This document shows, piece by piece, positions 1 to 7,138 of a stretch of 64,000 bases of DNA. The notes under the pieces are model-generated. The model did not search any database. It was not told where the DNA came from and worked only from the letters and a program-made list of their open reading frames with translations. Positions within the stretch are counted from its first letter, which is position 1. Each line of letters begins with the position of its first letter. Source of the DNA: Bosea sp. BIWAKO-01 (GTDB lineage Bacteria; Pseudomonadota; Alphaproteobacteria; Rhizobiales; Beijerinckiaceae); NCBI RefSeq assembly GCF_001748145.1, contig NZ_BCQA01000001.1, forward strand, positions 2,816,501 through 2,880,500. The letters are read 5' to 3'. Made by a program: the position numbers and the translations under genes.

Positions 1-177
1 CTCAGCCTCGAACACCGCGAGGTCATCGATCTCGTCTATTATCACGAGACCTCCGTGGAGGAGGTGGCGCGGATCGTCGGCATCCCCGAGAACACCGTCA
101 AGACGCGGCTCTTCCATGCCCGCAAGAAGCTGGGCGAGCTGCTCAACGCCGCCGGGATCGATCGGGGCTGGCCATGA
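1..177 (+). CDS. ECF RNA polymerase sigma factor, C-terminal part (region 4)
   Basis: The reading frame is open from the first base and ends in TGA at 175-177, giving the last 58 residues of a protein whose start lies outside the window. The visible part is a sigma-70 region 4 helix-turn-helix: an L-x-x-x-x-R-E-V-I-D-L opening helix, then EEVARIVGIPENTVKTRLF and a basic ARKKL tail. In ECF sigma factors this region reads the -35 element. The anti-sigma gene follows 45 bases downstream on the same strand, as is usual for ECF pairs. The family call is firm. The ECF subgroup cannot be assigned from this fragment. Confidence 0.9.
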   Translation, partial: LSLEHREVIDLVYYHETSVEEVARIVGIPENTVKTRLFHARKKLGELLNAAGIDRGWP

Positions 178-222
178 GTGTTTTCGGATGCCGGTTCGAT
201 CCGCCCAATCGGGAGCTGCGCC

Positions 223-906
223 ATGACTGACAGCATCGCGACCGATCCGAGGCGCCGTGAGCTCGAAGAGCTGCTGCCTTTCTACGCCAATGACCGCATC
301 TCGGTTGCCGACAAGGCGCGCGTCGAGACGGCGCTGACGACTGATCCTGAACTCGCGGCACGGCTCGAGATCGTCCGTGAGGATATGGCGGAGACGATCC
401 TGCTCAACGAGAGCCTGGGCGCCCCTTCGCCGCGCGCACTCGACCGTCTGATGGCCGGCATCGAAACCGAACCGCAGCAGGCGCCGCTTCTGGCGCGGGC
501 CCGCGGAGGCTTCCTGAGCTGGCTCGGCCAATGGCTGGCGGCGCTGCCGCCGCGAAAGCTTGCCTATGCCAGCGCCGCGGCCCTGGCGTTGATCGCGATT
601 CAGGGCGTCGCGCTGACGGGCCTTGCTCTGCGCGGTGGCGGGGGTGGGTTCCGAACTGCGTCTGCGCCGGGAACATCATCCTCGGAGCGTTATGTCCTGC
701 TCAGCTTCGCACCGGATGCAAGGGCCGCTGATATCGCCGCTTTCTTCAAGCGCTACGAGGCGTCGGTGGTCGACGGTCCGCGCGCCAACGGCTTCTTCAA
801 GGTGCGCGTCGGCGACGCGAAGCTGACGCCGGCACAGGTCGACGCCATCGCGGCGCGGATGAAGGCCGAGGCTGCGATCATCAGCTTCGTCGCGCCGGCC
901 CCGTAG
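223..906 (+). CDS. Membrane-anchored anti-sigma factor, zinc-less, with propeptide-like outer domain
   Basis: Protein of 227 aa starting at ATG 223 behind GGGAG at 211-215; a GTG at 178 is possible but lacks a good ribosome site. Residues 12-80 form the anti-sigma helical domain with the usual ELLPFYANDRIS signature, but the His-x3-Cys-x2-Cys zinc ligands are missing. One membrane helix spans about 112-136, followed by a glycine-rich linker. The outer part (about 157-227) has the beta-alpha-beta look of an I9-type protease propeptide and resembles the prodomain of the next gene (see findings). It presumably holds the upstream ECF sigma factor at the inner membrane until released by proteolysis. 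The anti-sigma role rests on domain pattern and position. Confidence 0.85.
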   Translation: MTDSIATDPRRRELEELLPFYANDRISVADKARVETALTTDPELAARLEIVREDMAETILLNESLGAPSPRALDRLMAGIETEPQQAPLLARARGGFLSWLGQWLAALPPRKLAYASAAALALIAIQGVALTGLALRGGGGGFRTASAPGTSSSERYVLLSFAPDARAADIAAFFKRYEASVVDGPRANGFFKVRVGDAKLTPAQVDAIAARMKAEAAIISFVAPAP

Positions 907-928
907 CGGGCGCAACGGGGGCTTTGGG

Positions 929-2707
929 ATGCACACCTTGGGGCCGAAATGGGGAGTGGGTGCCGTGCTCCGTCAAACCAGCAACGAGCAGCGGCGACAT
1001 CTCGCGCCATTCGTTGGTTGTGTCGGGCTTGCCATGCTGATTGGCCTGCCGGTTTCAGCCCAGGAATTCGGTGGTCGTGGACAGGGATTGACTCCCGGCA
1101 TTCAAAGGCCGGCACCGAGTATCCAGAGGATCCCGGCGACGCGCCCGCCCGTGGGGCGTCCTGATGGGGTTCCGACCCGTCCGCCGCGCTATCCCGGACG
1201 CTATCCGGGCGGCGCTAGCTGGGGGCCTGCGGCCGTCGGTGTCGGAGCAGGCATCATCGGCGGGCTGATCCTGGATCAAGCGAGCCGCCGGCCGGTCATT
1301 ATCGAGGATTATGAGGATGAGCCGGTGTTGCGCAGGCCGCGGCGGCCGCCACCGGATCGGGAGGCGGCGCCGCCCCGGACGCATCGCGCCGCGCCTCCCG
1401 TCGCTCCGCCGCCGACCCGAACAGCCCGGCCGGCCCCGCGCCAGCCCAATGTGATCGTGCCGTCGGCCTCCGAGCGGAGATTGGTCAATGAGGAGATCCT
1501 GTTCGAGCTTGCGCCGAATGCGCAGGCCGAGGCGGTGCTGCGCCGTTATCGCGCGACGCAGATTGCCAGCCGGCGCTTCGGGCTGGCCGGCATGACCATC
1601 ATCCGTGCGCGCCTCGAGGGCGGCCGCAGCGCCAGGAGCGTGCTCGCCCAGATGGCGGGCGATCCGCGCGTCGCCAGTGCCCAGCCAAATTATCTCTATG
1701 CCTTGCAGCAGGACGAGCCGAAGGGCGGCGTCCAGCCGGCGGGCACGGATGTTGCGCCGGTACTGCCAGCAAGCAAGCCTGACGATGCCGAAAAACTGAT
1801 CGTCATCCCGGATCTTCCACCGATCCCGCCACTTGTCTCGATGGCGCCGAAGCGCGAGCTGCAACCGCAATATGTGGTCGAGAAGCTGCATCTCGACGAT
1901 CTGCACAAGATCGCGCGCGGTACGGCGATCCGCGTGGCCGTAATCGATTCCGGCGCCGATACGAGCCATCCGGAGCTGCAGGGTGTTCTTGCCGGCTCAT
2001 TCGATGCGCTCGGCGGGGAAGGTCAACCCGATGCGCATGGCACTGCGATGGCGGCGGCGATCCTCGCGCAGGCACAGTTGCAGGGTGTCGCTCCAGGCGC
2101 GCGGCTTCTTGCGGCGCGCGCCTTCTCGGGAGCGGCGGCGGCGGGGCCCGCCAATGGCACGACCTTCCATATCCTGGCGGCGCTCGACTGGGCGGCAGGC
2201 GAGGGCGCCCGTGTTCTCAATCTGAGCTTTGCCGGCCCGCAGGACCGGCTGCTCTCACGCTCGCTCGCAGGGGCCAAGACCAAGGGCATGGTCGCGGTCG
2301 CGGCCGCGGGCAATGGCGGAGCCAAGGCGGCGCCGCTCTATCCCGCTGCCGATCCGAATGTCATTGCCGTCACCGCGACCGATGCGGACGACAAGCCGTT
2401 CTCCGGGGCCAATCGCGGGGACTACATCGCTGTTGCCGCACCGGGAGTCGATGTCCTCGCGGCGGAGCCGCAAGGACGCTACGCCTTTTCGTCAGGCACC
2501 TCGATCGCAGCGGCCCATGTCTCGGGGCTCGTGGCGCTGCTGCTCGAGAAGCGTCCGGAACTCGGCCTTGACGATGTGCGCAGGCTCCTCAGCGAAAGCG
2601 CCGTCGATCTCGGCGGCAGGGGCAAGGATCCTGTCTTCGGAGCGGGCCGGGTCGATGGACAGGCGGCCCTGTCGCGCGTCCTGCCGGTGTCGACGGCTCG
2701 CCCCTGA
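929..2707 (+). CDS. Exported S8 (subtilisin-like) serine protease with prodomain
   Basis: Protein of 592 aa. Counting from ATG 929, a long signal peptide ends near PVSAQ (residue 45). A Pro/Arg-rich stretch follows, with a hydrophobic glycine-zipper-like segment at about 103-116 and an acidic Y-E-D-E motif. Next are an I9/fervidolysin-type prodomain (about 187-257) and the S8 catalytic domain (about 330-590). The triad is visible as D340 in AVIDSGAD, H370 in DAHGT and S525 in SSGTSIAAAHVSG, with oxyanion Asn462. All residues needed for activity are present. GTG 965 behind GGGGAG is a credible shorter start. It lies 22 bases after the anti-sigma gene, so it may be that protein's processing partner or a target of the sigma factor. 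Confidence 0.9.
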   Translation: MHTLGPKWGVGAVLRQTSNEQRRHLAPFVGCVGLAMLIGLPVSAQEFGGRGQGLTPGIQRPAPSIQRIPATRPPVGRPDGVPTRPPRYPGRYPGGASWGPAAVGVGAGIIGGLILDQASRRPVIIEDYEDEPVLRRPRRPPPDREAAPPRTHRAAPPVAPPPTRTARPAPRQPNVIVPSASERRLVNEEILFELAPNAQAEAVLRRYRATQIASRRFGLAGMTIIRARLEGGRSARSVLAQMAGDPRVASAQPNYLYALQQDEPKGGVQPAGTDVAPVLPASKPDDAEKLIVIPDLPPIPPLVSMAPKRELQPQYVVEKLHLDDLHKIARGTAIRVAVIDSGADTSHPELQGVLAGSFDALGGEGQPDAHGTAMAAAILAQAQLQGVAPGARLLAARAFSGAAAAGPANGTTFHILAALDWAAGEGARVLNLSFAGPQDRLLSRSLAGAKTKGMVAVAAAGNGGAKAAPLYPAADPNVIAVTATDADDKPFSGANRGDYIAVAAPGVDVLAAEPQGRYAFSSGTSIAAAHVSGLVALLLEKRPELGLDDVRRLLSESAVDLGGRGKDPVFGAGRVDGQAALSRVLPVSTARP

Positions 2708-2808
2708 AAAAAAATTCAGCGCGGCTTTGAACCTTCTGCGCGTCCGCCACGACCAATGGTCATGGAGGGCGAATGGTTCGCTCCCGATCGAGCCGCAGGA
2801 GACTGACG

Positions 2809-3108
2809 ATGACCAATTTCAGGAAGAGCATGGCCACCACTCTCGCCGCGCTCACGCTCGGTACCGCGCTCCTCGCCAGCGCCAGTGGCGCCGAAGCCCG
2901 CCCGCGCTATCGCGGCCCGTATTGGGGTGTCGGTGCGGGCATCGTCGGAGCGCTGGCCGTCGGCGGATTGATCGCCGCCTCAACCGGCCGTGCCTATGCC
3001 GAGCCGGTCTATGAGGAGGATGCTCCCGTGCGCCGCTGCGAGCTGGTCGAGCGCATCAACCGTTTCGGCGACGTCGTCGGCCATCGCCGGGTCTGCAGCC
3101 TCTACTGA
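2809..3108 (+). CDS. Small exported protein with glycine-zipper segment
   Basis: A 99-aa protein. ATG 2809 is chosen over an upstream ATG at 2773 because CAGGAG lies at 2795-2800. It has a signal peptide (about 1-27), then RPRYRG and a hydrophobic glycine-rich stretch GVGAGIVGALAVGGLIAAS, an acidic YEEDAPVRR motif, and a C-terminal part with two cysteines (CELVERINR, RRVCSLY). The function is unknown; such small exported proteins are common in this order. The stretch from RYRG to APVRR resembles the linker region of the adjacent protease. It may be the last gene of the sigma/anti-sigma/protease locus, 101 bases downstream. Confidence 0.75.
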   Translation: MTNFRKSMATTLAALTLGTALLASASGAEARPRYRGPYWGVGAGIVGALAVGGLIAASTGRAYAEPVYEEDAPVRRCELVERINRFGDVVGHRRVCSLY

Positions 3109-3281
3109 GCCCGCGCGTGGCTCCCGACAATCCGGCTCTCCGGTGCTTCCGGAGGGCCGGATGCCGTTTGCGGAGCAGAATTGCAGGTCGGAGGAAGCCG
3201 GTCATTCGCCCAGTGCCCAGGTTGTGGACAGCGAGGAATGGCCGGACCGGGCGCATCGCCTGGAATGTTCGAGATCCAGGC

Positions 3282-3494
3282 TCAGCGGATGACGGTTGTT
3301 CGCCGTACTACGGTTCGATGCGGCGCAACGACAGCCCTCGGAGCTGCGACAGGGCGCCGGACCACGGCCGCGCCGCCAGCGGAGACACAACCGGCCCGAA
3401 CCACGCCCCGGGCGCAAACGACAGCGCTTGCTTCGGTCGCAGTGAAAACAGTCAGTCCGCCAAAGAGGCCAACGGCAATGAGCAGATGCTTCAT
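3282..3494 (-). CDS. Small exported Ala/Val/Arg-rich protein
   Basis: A 70-aa protein on the minus strand, with GGAG six bases before its ATG. The N-terminus MKHLLIAVGLFGGLTVFTA is a clear signal peptide ending near ATEASA. The mature part is about 47 residues, has two cysteines and is rich in Ala, Val and Arg, with repeated VVRR/VVAPHR motifs. No known domain is recognised. Such short basic exported proteins recur in Hyphomicrobiales and are usually left as hypothetical. The signal peptide and ribosome site support a real gene. It converges on the small exported gene at 2809-3108. Confidence 0.6.
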   Translation of the reverse strand: MKHLLIAVGLFGGLTVFTATEASAVVCARGVVRAGCVSAGGAAVVRRPVAAPRAVVAPHRTVVRRTTVIR

Positions 3495-3881
3495 AACTCG
3501 TCTCCATCGGTAGCCATTGGTGCCAGCGTTCTCGTCGTATCAAGATTGACGCCGCCGATCGTATCGGCGGCTCGTCTTCTTTCGACTTCGGGCAGGCAAG
3601 GGATTGCGAAGGCGCGTCGCTACGAAAGGCTTGCAGGCCGAGTGACCATACATCCTTTGGCTCTGGCGCACACAGCCAATTCCCGCGCTGCGGATCCCGC
3701 ACGCTCGTCGCGCCGACGATGCGTTCCAATCCGACACATCACCGACAACTGGTCCTGCCGTGACGTATCCGCGCTGGGCGACGCGCAGTATCGCTTGCAG
3801 AGCATGGCAATGAAATTGTCCGGCCTCTCGGCTTGCTTTAGTGAACGACGGACTGGTTAGCCGAAACATAAGTCATAGCTC
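3495..3881. other. Intergenic region with one strong hairpin
   Basis: I find no credible gene here. The notable element is a perfect inverted repeat at 3551-3571 with 9-base arms (GCCGCCGAT / ATCGGCGGC) and a CGT loop, followed by the pyrimidine-rich TCGTCTTCTTT. It could end transcription running rightward, but no rightward gene lies directly before it. The remainder should hold the promoters of the leftward small gene (start 3494) and the rightward efflux gene (start 3882); I could not place them with confidence. Confidence 0.5.
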
Positions 3882-5096
3882 ATGAACGTGACTACGCCGG
3901 TCGGGGTCGCCCGTCGCGCAACAATGCCCGTGCTGATCGCGCTCAGCGTCACGCACCTGCTCAACGACATGATTCAGTCGCTGATTCCGGCGATCTATCC
4001 GATCATCAAGACCGCCTATGCGCTGGACTTCGGACAGATCGGGCTGATTACCCTGACATTTCAGGTCTCGGCCTCGCTGCTGCAGCCGCTGGTCGGTCTC
4101 TACACCGACAAGAAGCCGATGCCGTATTCGATGGTCGTCGGCATGGGGTTCTCCCTGTTCGGCCTCGTCGGCCTGGCCTTTGCCAGCAGCTATCCGCTGC
4201 TGTTGCTGGCGGCAGCCTGCGTCGGCATCGGTTCATCGATCTTTCATCCCGAGGCGACGCGGATGGCGCGCAATGCGTCCGGCGGGCAGCATGGCTTGGC
4301 ACAGGGGATCTTCCAGGTCGGCGGTCAGACCGGGGGTGCCCTCGGGCCCTTGCTGGCAGCCTTCATCATCGTGCCGAACGGCCAGGGCAGCCTTGCCTGG
4401 TTCTCGGCGGCGGCACTGACCGCCATGGCGCTGATGGTCTGGACCGCAGGACAGTCCGCGCGCGTCGGTCCGCGGCAGGTGCGCGGCAAGGTCGCGGGTG
4501 CAGCCGCCCCGGTGGCGATCCCGGCACCGCCCCTGGCGAGCGTTGCTCCGGCCGTCGCAATCCTGATTATCCTGCTGTTCTCGAAGAACGCGTACAGCGC
4601 GAGCTTCAGCTCGTTCTACACCTTCTACCTGATCGGGAAGTTCGGTGTTTCCGTCCAGACCTCCCAGGTCATGCTGTTCCTGTTCCTGGGGTCCTCGGCG
4701 GCCGGCGCCCTGTTCGGCGGCATGCTCGGTGACAGGATCGGGCGCAACAAGATCATCTGGTTCTCGATCCTGGGTGCGCTGCCTTTCACGCTCGTGCTGC
4801 CCTATGCCGACCTCTTCTGGACGGGCGTCCTGACCATCATCATCAACCTGATCATGTCCAGCGCGTTTGCCGCCATCCTGATCTACGCGATGGAACTGAT
4901 GCCGGGCCGTATCGGACTGGTTGGGGGCTTTTTCTACGGGCTGTCCTTCGGACTCGGTGGCATTGCGGCAGCCCTGCTCGGCGAATTTGCCGACCAGCTC
5001 GGCATCGAGACGATCTATCGAATTTGCTCGTTCCTGCCGGCGATAGGCCTGCTCGCCTGGTTCCTGCCGACCCTGAAGGAACCGCGCCATAGCTGA
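3882..5096 (+). CDS. MFS efflux transporter, fosmidomycin resistance (Fsr) type
   Basis: A 404-aa polytopic membrane protein with about 12 hydrophobic segments. The N-terminal LSVTHLLNDMIQSLIPAIYP is typical of the Fsr branch of the major facilitator superfamily. GLYTDKKP follows in the loop after helix 2, and GIGSSIFHPEATRMAR after helix 4 is another Fsr hallmark. Fsr proteins export fosmidomycin and some other small compounds, but many chromosomal members have no demonstrated substrate. The gene is monocistronic and followed directly by a hairpin. ispG, in the pathway blocked by fosmidomycin, lies about 4.5 kb away; this may be coincidence. Confidence 0.85.
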   Translation: MNVTTPVGVARRATMPVLIALSVTHLLNDMIQSLIPAIYPIIKTAYALDFGQIGLITLTFQVSASLLQPLVGLYTDKKPMPYSMVVGMGFSLFGLVGLAFASSYPLLLLAAACVGIGSSIFHPEATRMARNASGGQHGLAQGIFQVGGQTGGALGPLLAAFIIVPNGQGSLAWFSAAALTAMALMVWTAGQSARVGPRQVRGKVAGAAAPVAIPAPPLASVAPAVAILIILLFSKNAYSASFSSFYTFYLIGKFGVSVQTSQVMLFLFLGSSAAGALFGGMLGDRIGRNKIIWFSILGALPFTLVLPYADLFWTGVLTIIINLIMSSAFAAILIYAMELMPGRIGLVGGFFYGLSFGLGGIAAALLGEFADQLGIETIYRICSFLPAIGLLAWFLPTLKEPRHS

Positions 5097-5125
5097 GCCA
5101 TGGAGGGTTTGGCCCTTCATGGCTC
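5095..5125 (+). terminator. Strong hairpin after the Fsr-type gene
   Basis: An inverted repeat starts inside the stop codon of the preceding gene. Arms at 5095-5107 and 5113-5125 (GAGCCATGGAGGG / CCCTTCATGGCTC) pair over 13 bases with one G-T wobble around a TTTGG loop. There is no following T-run, so it may be an RNA-stabilising or weak termination structure. Confidence 0.5.
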
Positions 5126-5208
5126 GTGACCGGACAGGTCTGCGGCACGGCCCCCGACAGGCGGACGGCTTGACCTTCTTGTCCGCTTCAGCCTCATGTC
5201 CGGCCATC

Positions 5209-6363
5209 ATGCGCCGCCCCAAACTCCTCTTCGTCGTCACGGAAGACTGGTTCTTCGCCTCGCATTTCCTGCCGATGGCGCGGGCTGCGCGCGAGCTGGA
5301 TCTGGATGTCGTCGTGATCGCGCGTGAGCGCCAGCATCGTCGCGTCATCGAGGCGACGGGTGCCCGGCTGATTGCACTCGAAGCGGAGCGGGGCAGCCTC
5401 TCGCCGCTGGCGCTGCTGCGCCAGGTACAGACACTGAAGCGTCTGATCGCATCCGAACGGCCGGACATCCTGCACTGCATCGCGCTGAAGCCGATCGCGC
5501 TGGCAGGGCTGGCCGGCAGGCTCGCCGGGATCGACCGGCGTGTCTATGCGCTGACCGGGCTCGGCTTCCTCGGAGCAAGACAGGGGCAGCTCGCCGCCCT
5601 GGCGCGGCTGGCCGCCCGGACCTGGCTGCGTGAGGCGATCGACGGACCCGGCGTCCGTTTCCTGTTCGAGAATCCCGACGATCCGGTGATGCTGGGGTTC
5701 GATCCGCAAGACAAGGGCAAGGTCGCGATCGTCGGCGGCGCGGGGGTCGATCCGCTCGTGCTGATGCCGGAGCCGATGCCGCCGACGCCGCCGCTCAAGG
5801 TCGCGCTGGTCGCGCGCATGCTCTGGTCGAAGGGCGTCGACCTCGCCGTCGAGGCGGTGAAGCTCGCCAGGGCGCAGGGCGCGCGCGTCGAACTCACCAT
5901 CCATGGTGCGCCCGACGCGTCGAATCCGAAGGCGATCCCCGAGACGACTCTCAAGGAATGGGCTGCGCGTCCCGGCATCAATTGGGCCGGTCCGACGCGC
6001 GATATCGAGGGTGTCTGGCGGAACCACCATCTCTGCTGCCTGCCATCGCGCGGCGGCGAAGGGCTGCCGCGAACGATCCTCGAGGCCGCGGCCTGCGGGC
6101 GGGCTATCCTGACGACCGATGTGCCGGGCTGCCGCAGCTTCGTGCGCGACGGGCAGGACGGCATGGTGGTGCCGTCGGACGATGCGGCTGCGCTCGCCAA
6201 GGCGCTGATCGTGCTCGCAGCTGCGCCGGGGCTGGTCGAGCGGATGGGCGCGAGCGCGCGCAACCGCCTGCTCGATGGCCACACCGAACGTGATGTCATG
6301 GATGCGGTGAAGGCGCTTTATCGTGGCCTGCTGGCCCGGCCCCAGACGGATGTCGCAGCGTGA
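5209..6363 (+). CDS. Glycosyltransferase, GT-B fold, family 1/4 type
   Basis: Protein of 384 aa starting at ATG 5209. The N-terminal half (KLLFVVTEDWFFASHFLPMA) is the acceptor-binding Rossmann domain of the CapM/PglA type. The C-terminal half carries KVALVARMLWSKGVD and the sugar-nucleotide binding stretch LPSRGGEGLPRTILEAAACG with the E-x7-E pattern, then TTDVPGC. It probably transfers a sugar to a lipid-linked or surface glycan. Donor and acceptor cannot be read from sequence. The next gene starts within its stop codon, so the two are translationally coupled. No other polysaccharide genes are nearby. Confidence 0.88.
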   Translation: MRRPKLLFVVTEDWFFASHFLPMARAARELDLDVVVIARERQHRRVIEATGARLIALEAERGSLSPLALLRQVQTLKRLIASERPDILHCIALKPIALAGLAGRLAGIDRRVYALTGLGFLGARQGQLAALARLAARTWLREAIDGPGVRFLFENPDDPVMLGFDPQDKGKVAIVGGAGVDPLVLMPEPMPPTPPLKVALVARMLWSKGVDLAVEAVKLARAQGARVELTIHGAPDASNPKAIPETTLKEWAARPGINWAGPTRDIEGVWRNHHLCCLPSRGGEGLPRTILEAAACGRAILTTDVPGCRSFVRDGQDGMVVPSDDAAALAKALIVLAAAPGLVERMGASARNRLLDGHTERDVMDAVKALYRGLLARPQTDVAA

Positions 6364-7025
6364 GCGCGCCCCTCGCCACGCTAGACCGGCGCGGCTTCAT
6401 CCTCGCGCATACGCGGCTGATGCCGGTGCCTCATGCGTCCGAAATCAGCCTGCATGTCGCCGAGGAGGCGACCGAGCTCTGGCAGAAGACAGAGGACGAG
6501 CTTGCGGTCATCGGGCTGCCGCCGCCGTTCTGGGCCTTCGCCTGGGCAGGCGGGCAGGCGCTGGCACGGTATCTTCTCGATCATCCCGAGATCGTGCGCG
6601 GCAAGCGCGTGCTCGATTTTGCCAGCGGCTCGGGTCTCGTCGCGATCGCGGCGGCCAAAGCAGGGGCGGCCCATGTCCAGGCTTGCGACATCGATGCTTT
6701 CGCGGCTGAGGCGATCATGCTGAATGCGGAGGCGAACGACGTCTCGGTGACTGCCGCTTTGGAAGACCTGATCGGGCGCGATGACGGCTGGGAGCTGATC
6801 TGCGCGGGCGATGTCTGCTATGAACGGGCGATGGCCGAAAGCGTGGTTGGCTGGCTTTCGGGGCTGGTTGCCCGCGGCGCCGAGGTGCTGATCGGCGATC
6901 CCGGCCGCAGCTATCTGCCGCGGCAGCGCTTGCAGGAACTGGCGACCTATGAAGTTCCCGTGACGCGCTCGCTGGAAGACGCCGAGATCAAGAAGAGCAC
7001 GGTCTGGCGATTGGCGATCGCCTGA
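6360..7025 (+). CDS. Class I SAM methyltransferase, ETF-beta lysine methyltransferase-like
   Basis: A 221-aa protein starting at GTG 6360, which overlaps the previous stop (GTGA). The SAM-binding motif I is VLDFASGSGLVAIAAAKAGA, followed by acidic DIDAFA; the post-motif is AGDVCYE. PPFWAFAWAGGQALARYLL before motif I and this overall layout match COG3897 and the METTL20/ETFBKMT family, which methylates lysines of electron transfer flavoprotein beta in mitochondria and some alphaproteobacteria. The substrate is inferred from the family; no ETF genes are in the window. A ribosomal-protein-type methyltransferase is the main alternative. A 51-bp palindromic element lies between this gene and the convergent patatin gene. 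Confidence 0.75.
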   Translation: MSAPLATLDRRGFILAHTRLMPVPHASEISLHVAEEATELWQKTEDELAVIGLPPPFWAFAWAGGQALARYLLDHPEIVRGKRVLDFASGSGLVAIAAAKAGAAHVQACDIDAFAAEAIMLNAEANDVSVTAALEDLIGRDDGWELICAGDVCYERAMAESVVGWLSGLVARGAEVLIGDPGRSYLPRQRLQELATYEVPVTRSLEDAEIKKSTVWRLAIA

Positions 7026-7087
7026 CCTGATGGCCTCGATCATGGGGCAGGATATCGTATCCGATCCCATGATCTAACGTCTGCGGT

Positions 7088-7138
7088 TGCATAGGCTTTC
7101 GCGAAAGCCGCAATCCGCCTTTCGGGCCGATGCCCTAG
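7088..7138. repeat. 51-bp palindromic intergenic element, copy 1
   Basis: This stretch matches 27303-27353 over 51 bases without gaps, with 42 identical. It contains a perfect 16-base palindrome (GGCTTTCGCGAAAGCC, 7094-7109) and ends in CTAG, which holds the TAG stop codon of the leftward patatin gene. The pattern resembles the short palindromic intergenic elements (RIME-like) of Hyphomicrobiales. It sits between two convergent genes and could fold into a 3' hairpin for either transcript. Confidence 0.7.

Noticed and set aside
2707..2724. CTGAA-A-run-TTCAG element after the protease gene as a terminator
   Set aside because: The possible stem is only five pairs with an A-rich loop and no following T-run.
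5119..5208. Thirty extra codons at the front of the glycosyltransferase gene
   Set aside because: The extension overlaps the hairpin after the previous gene and lacks homology to the family; ATG 5209 begins the usual Rossmann strand.
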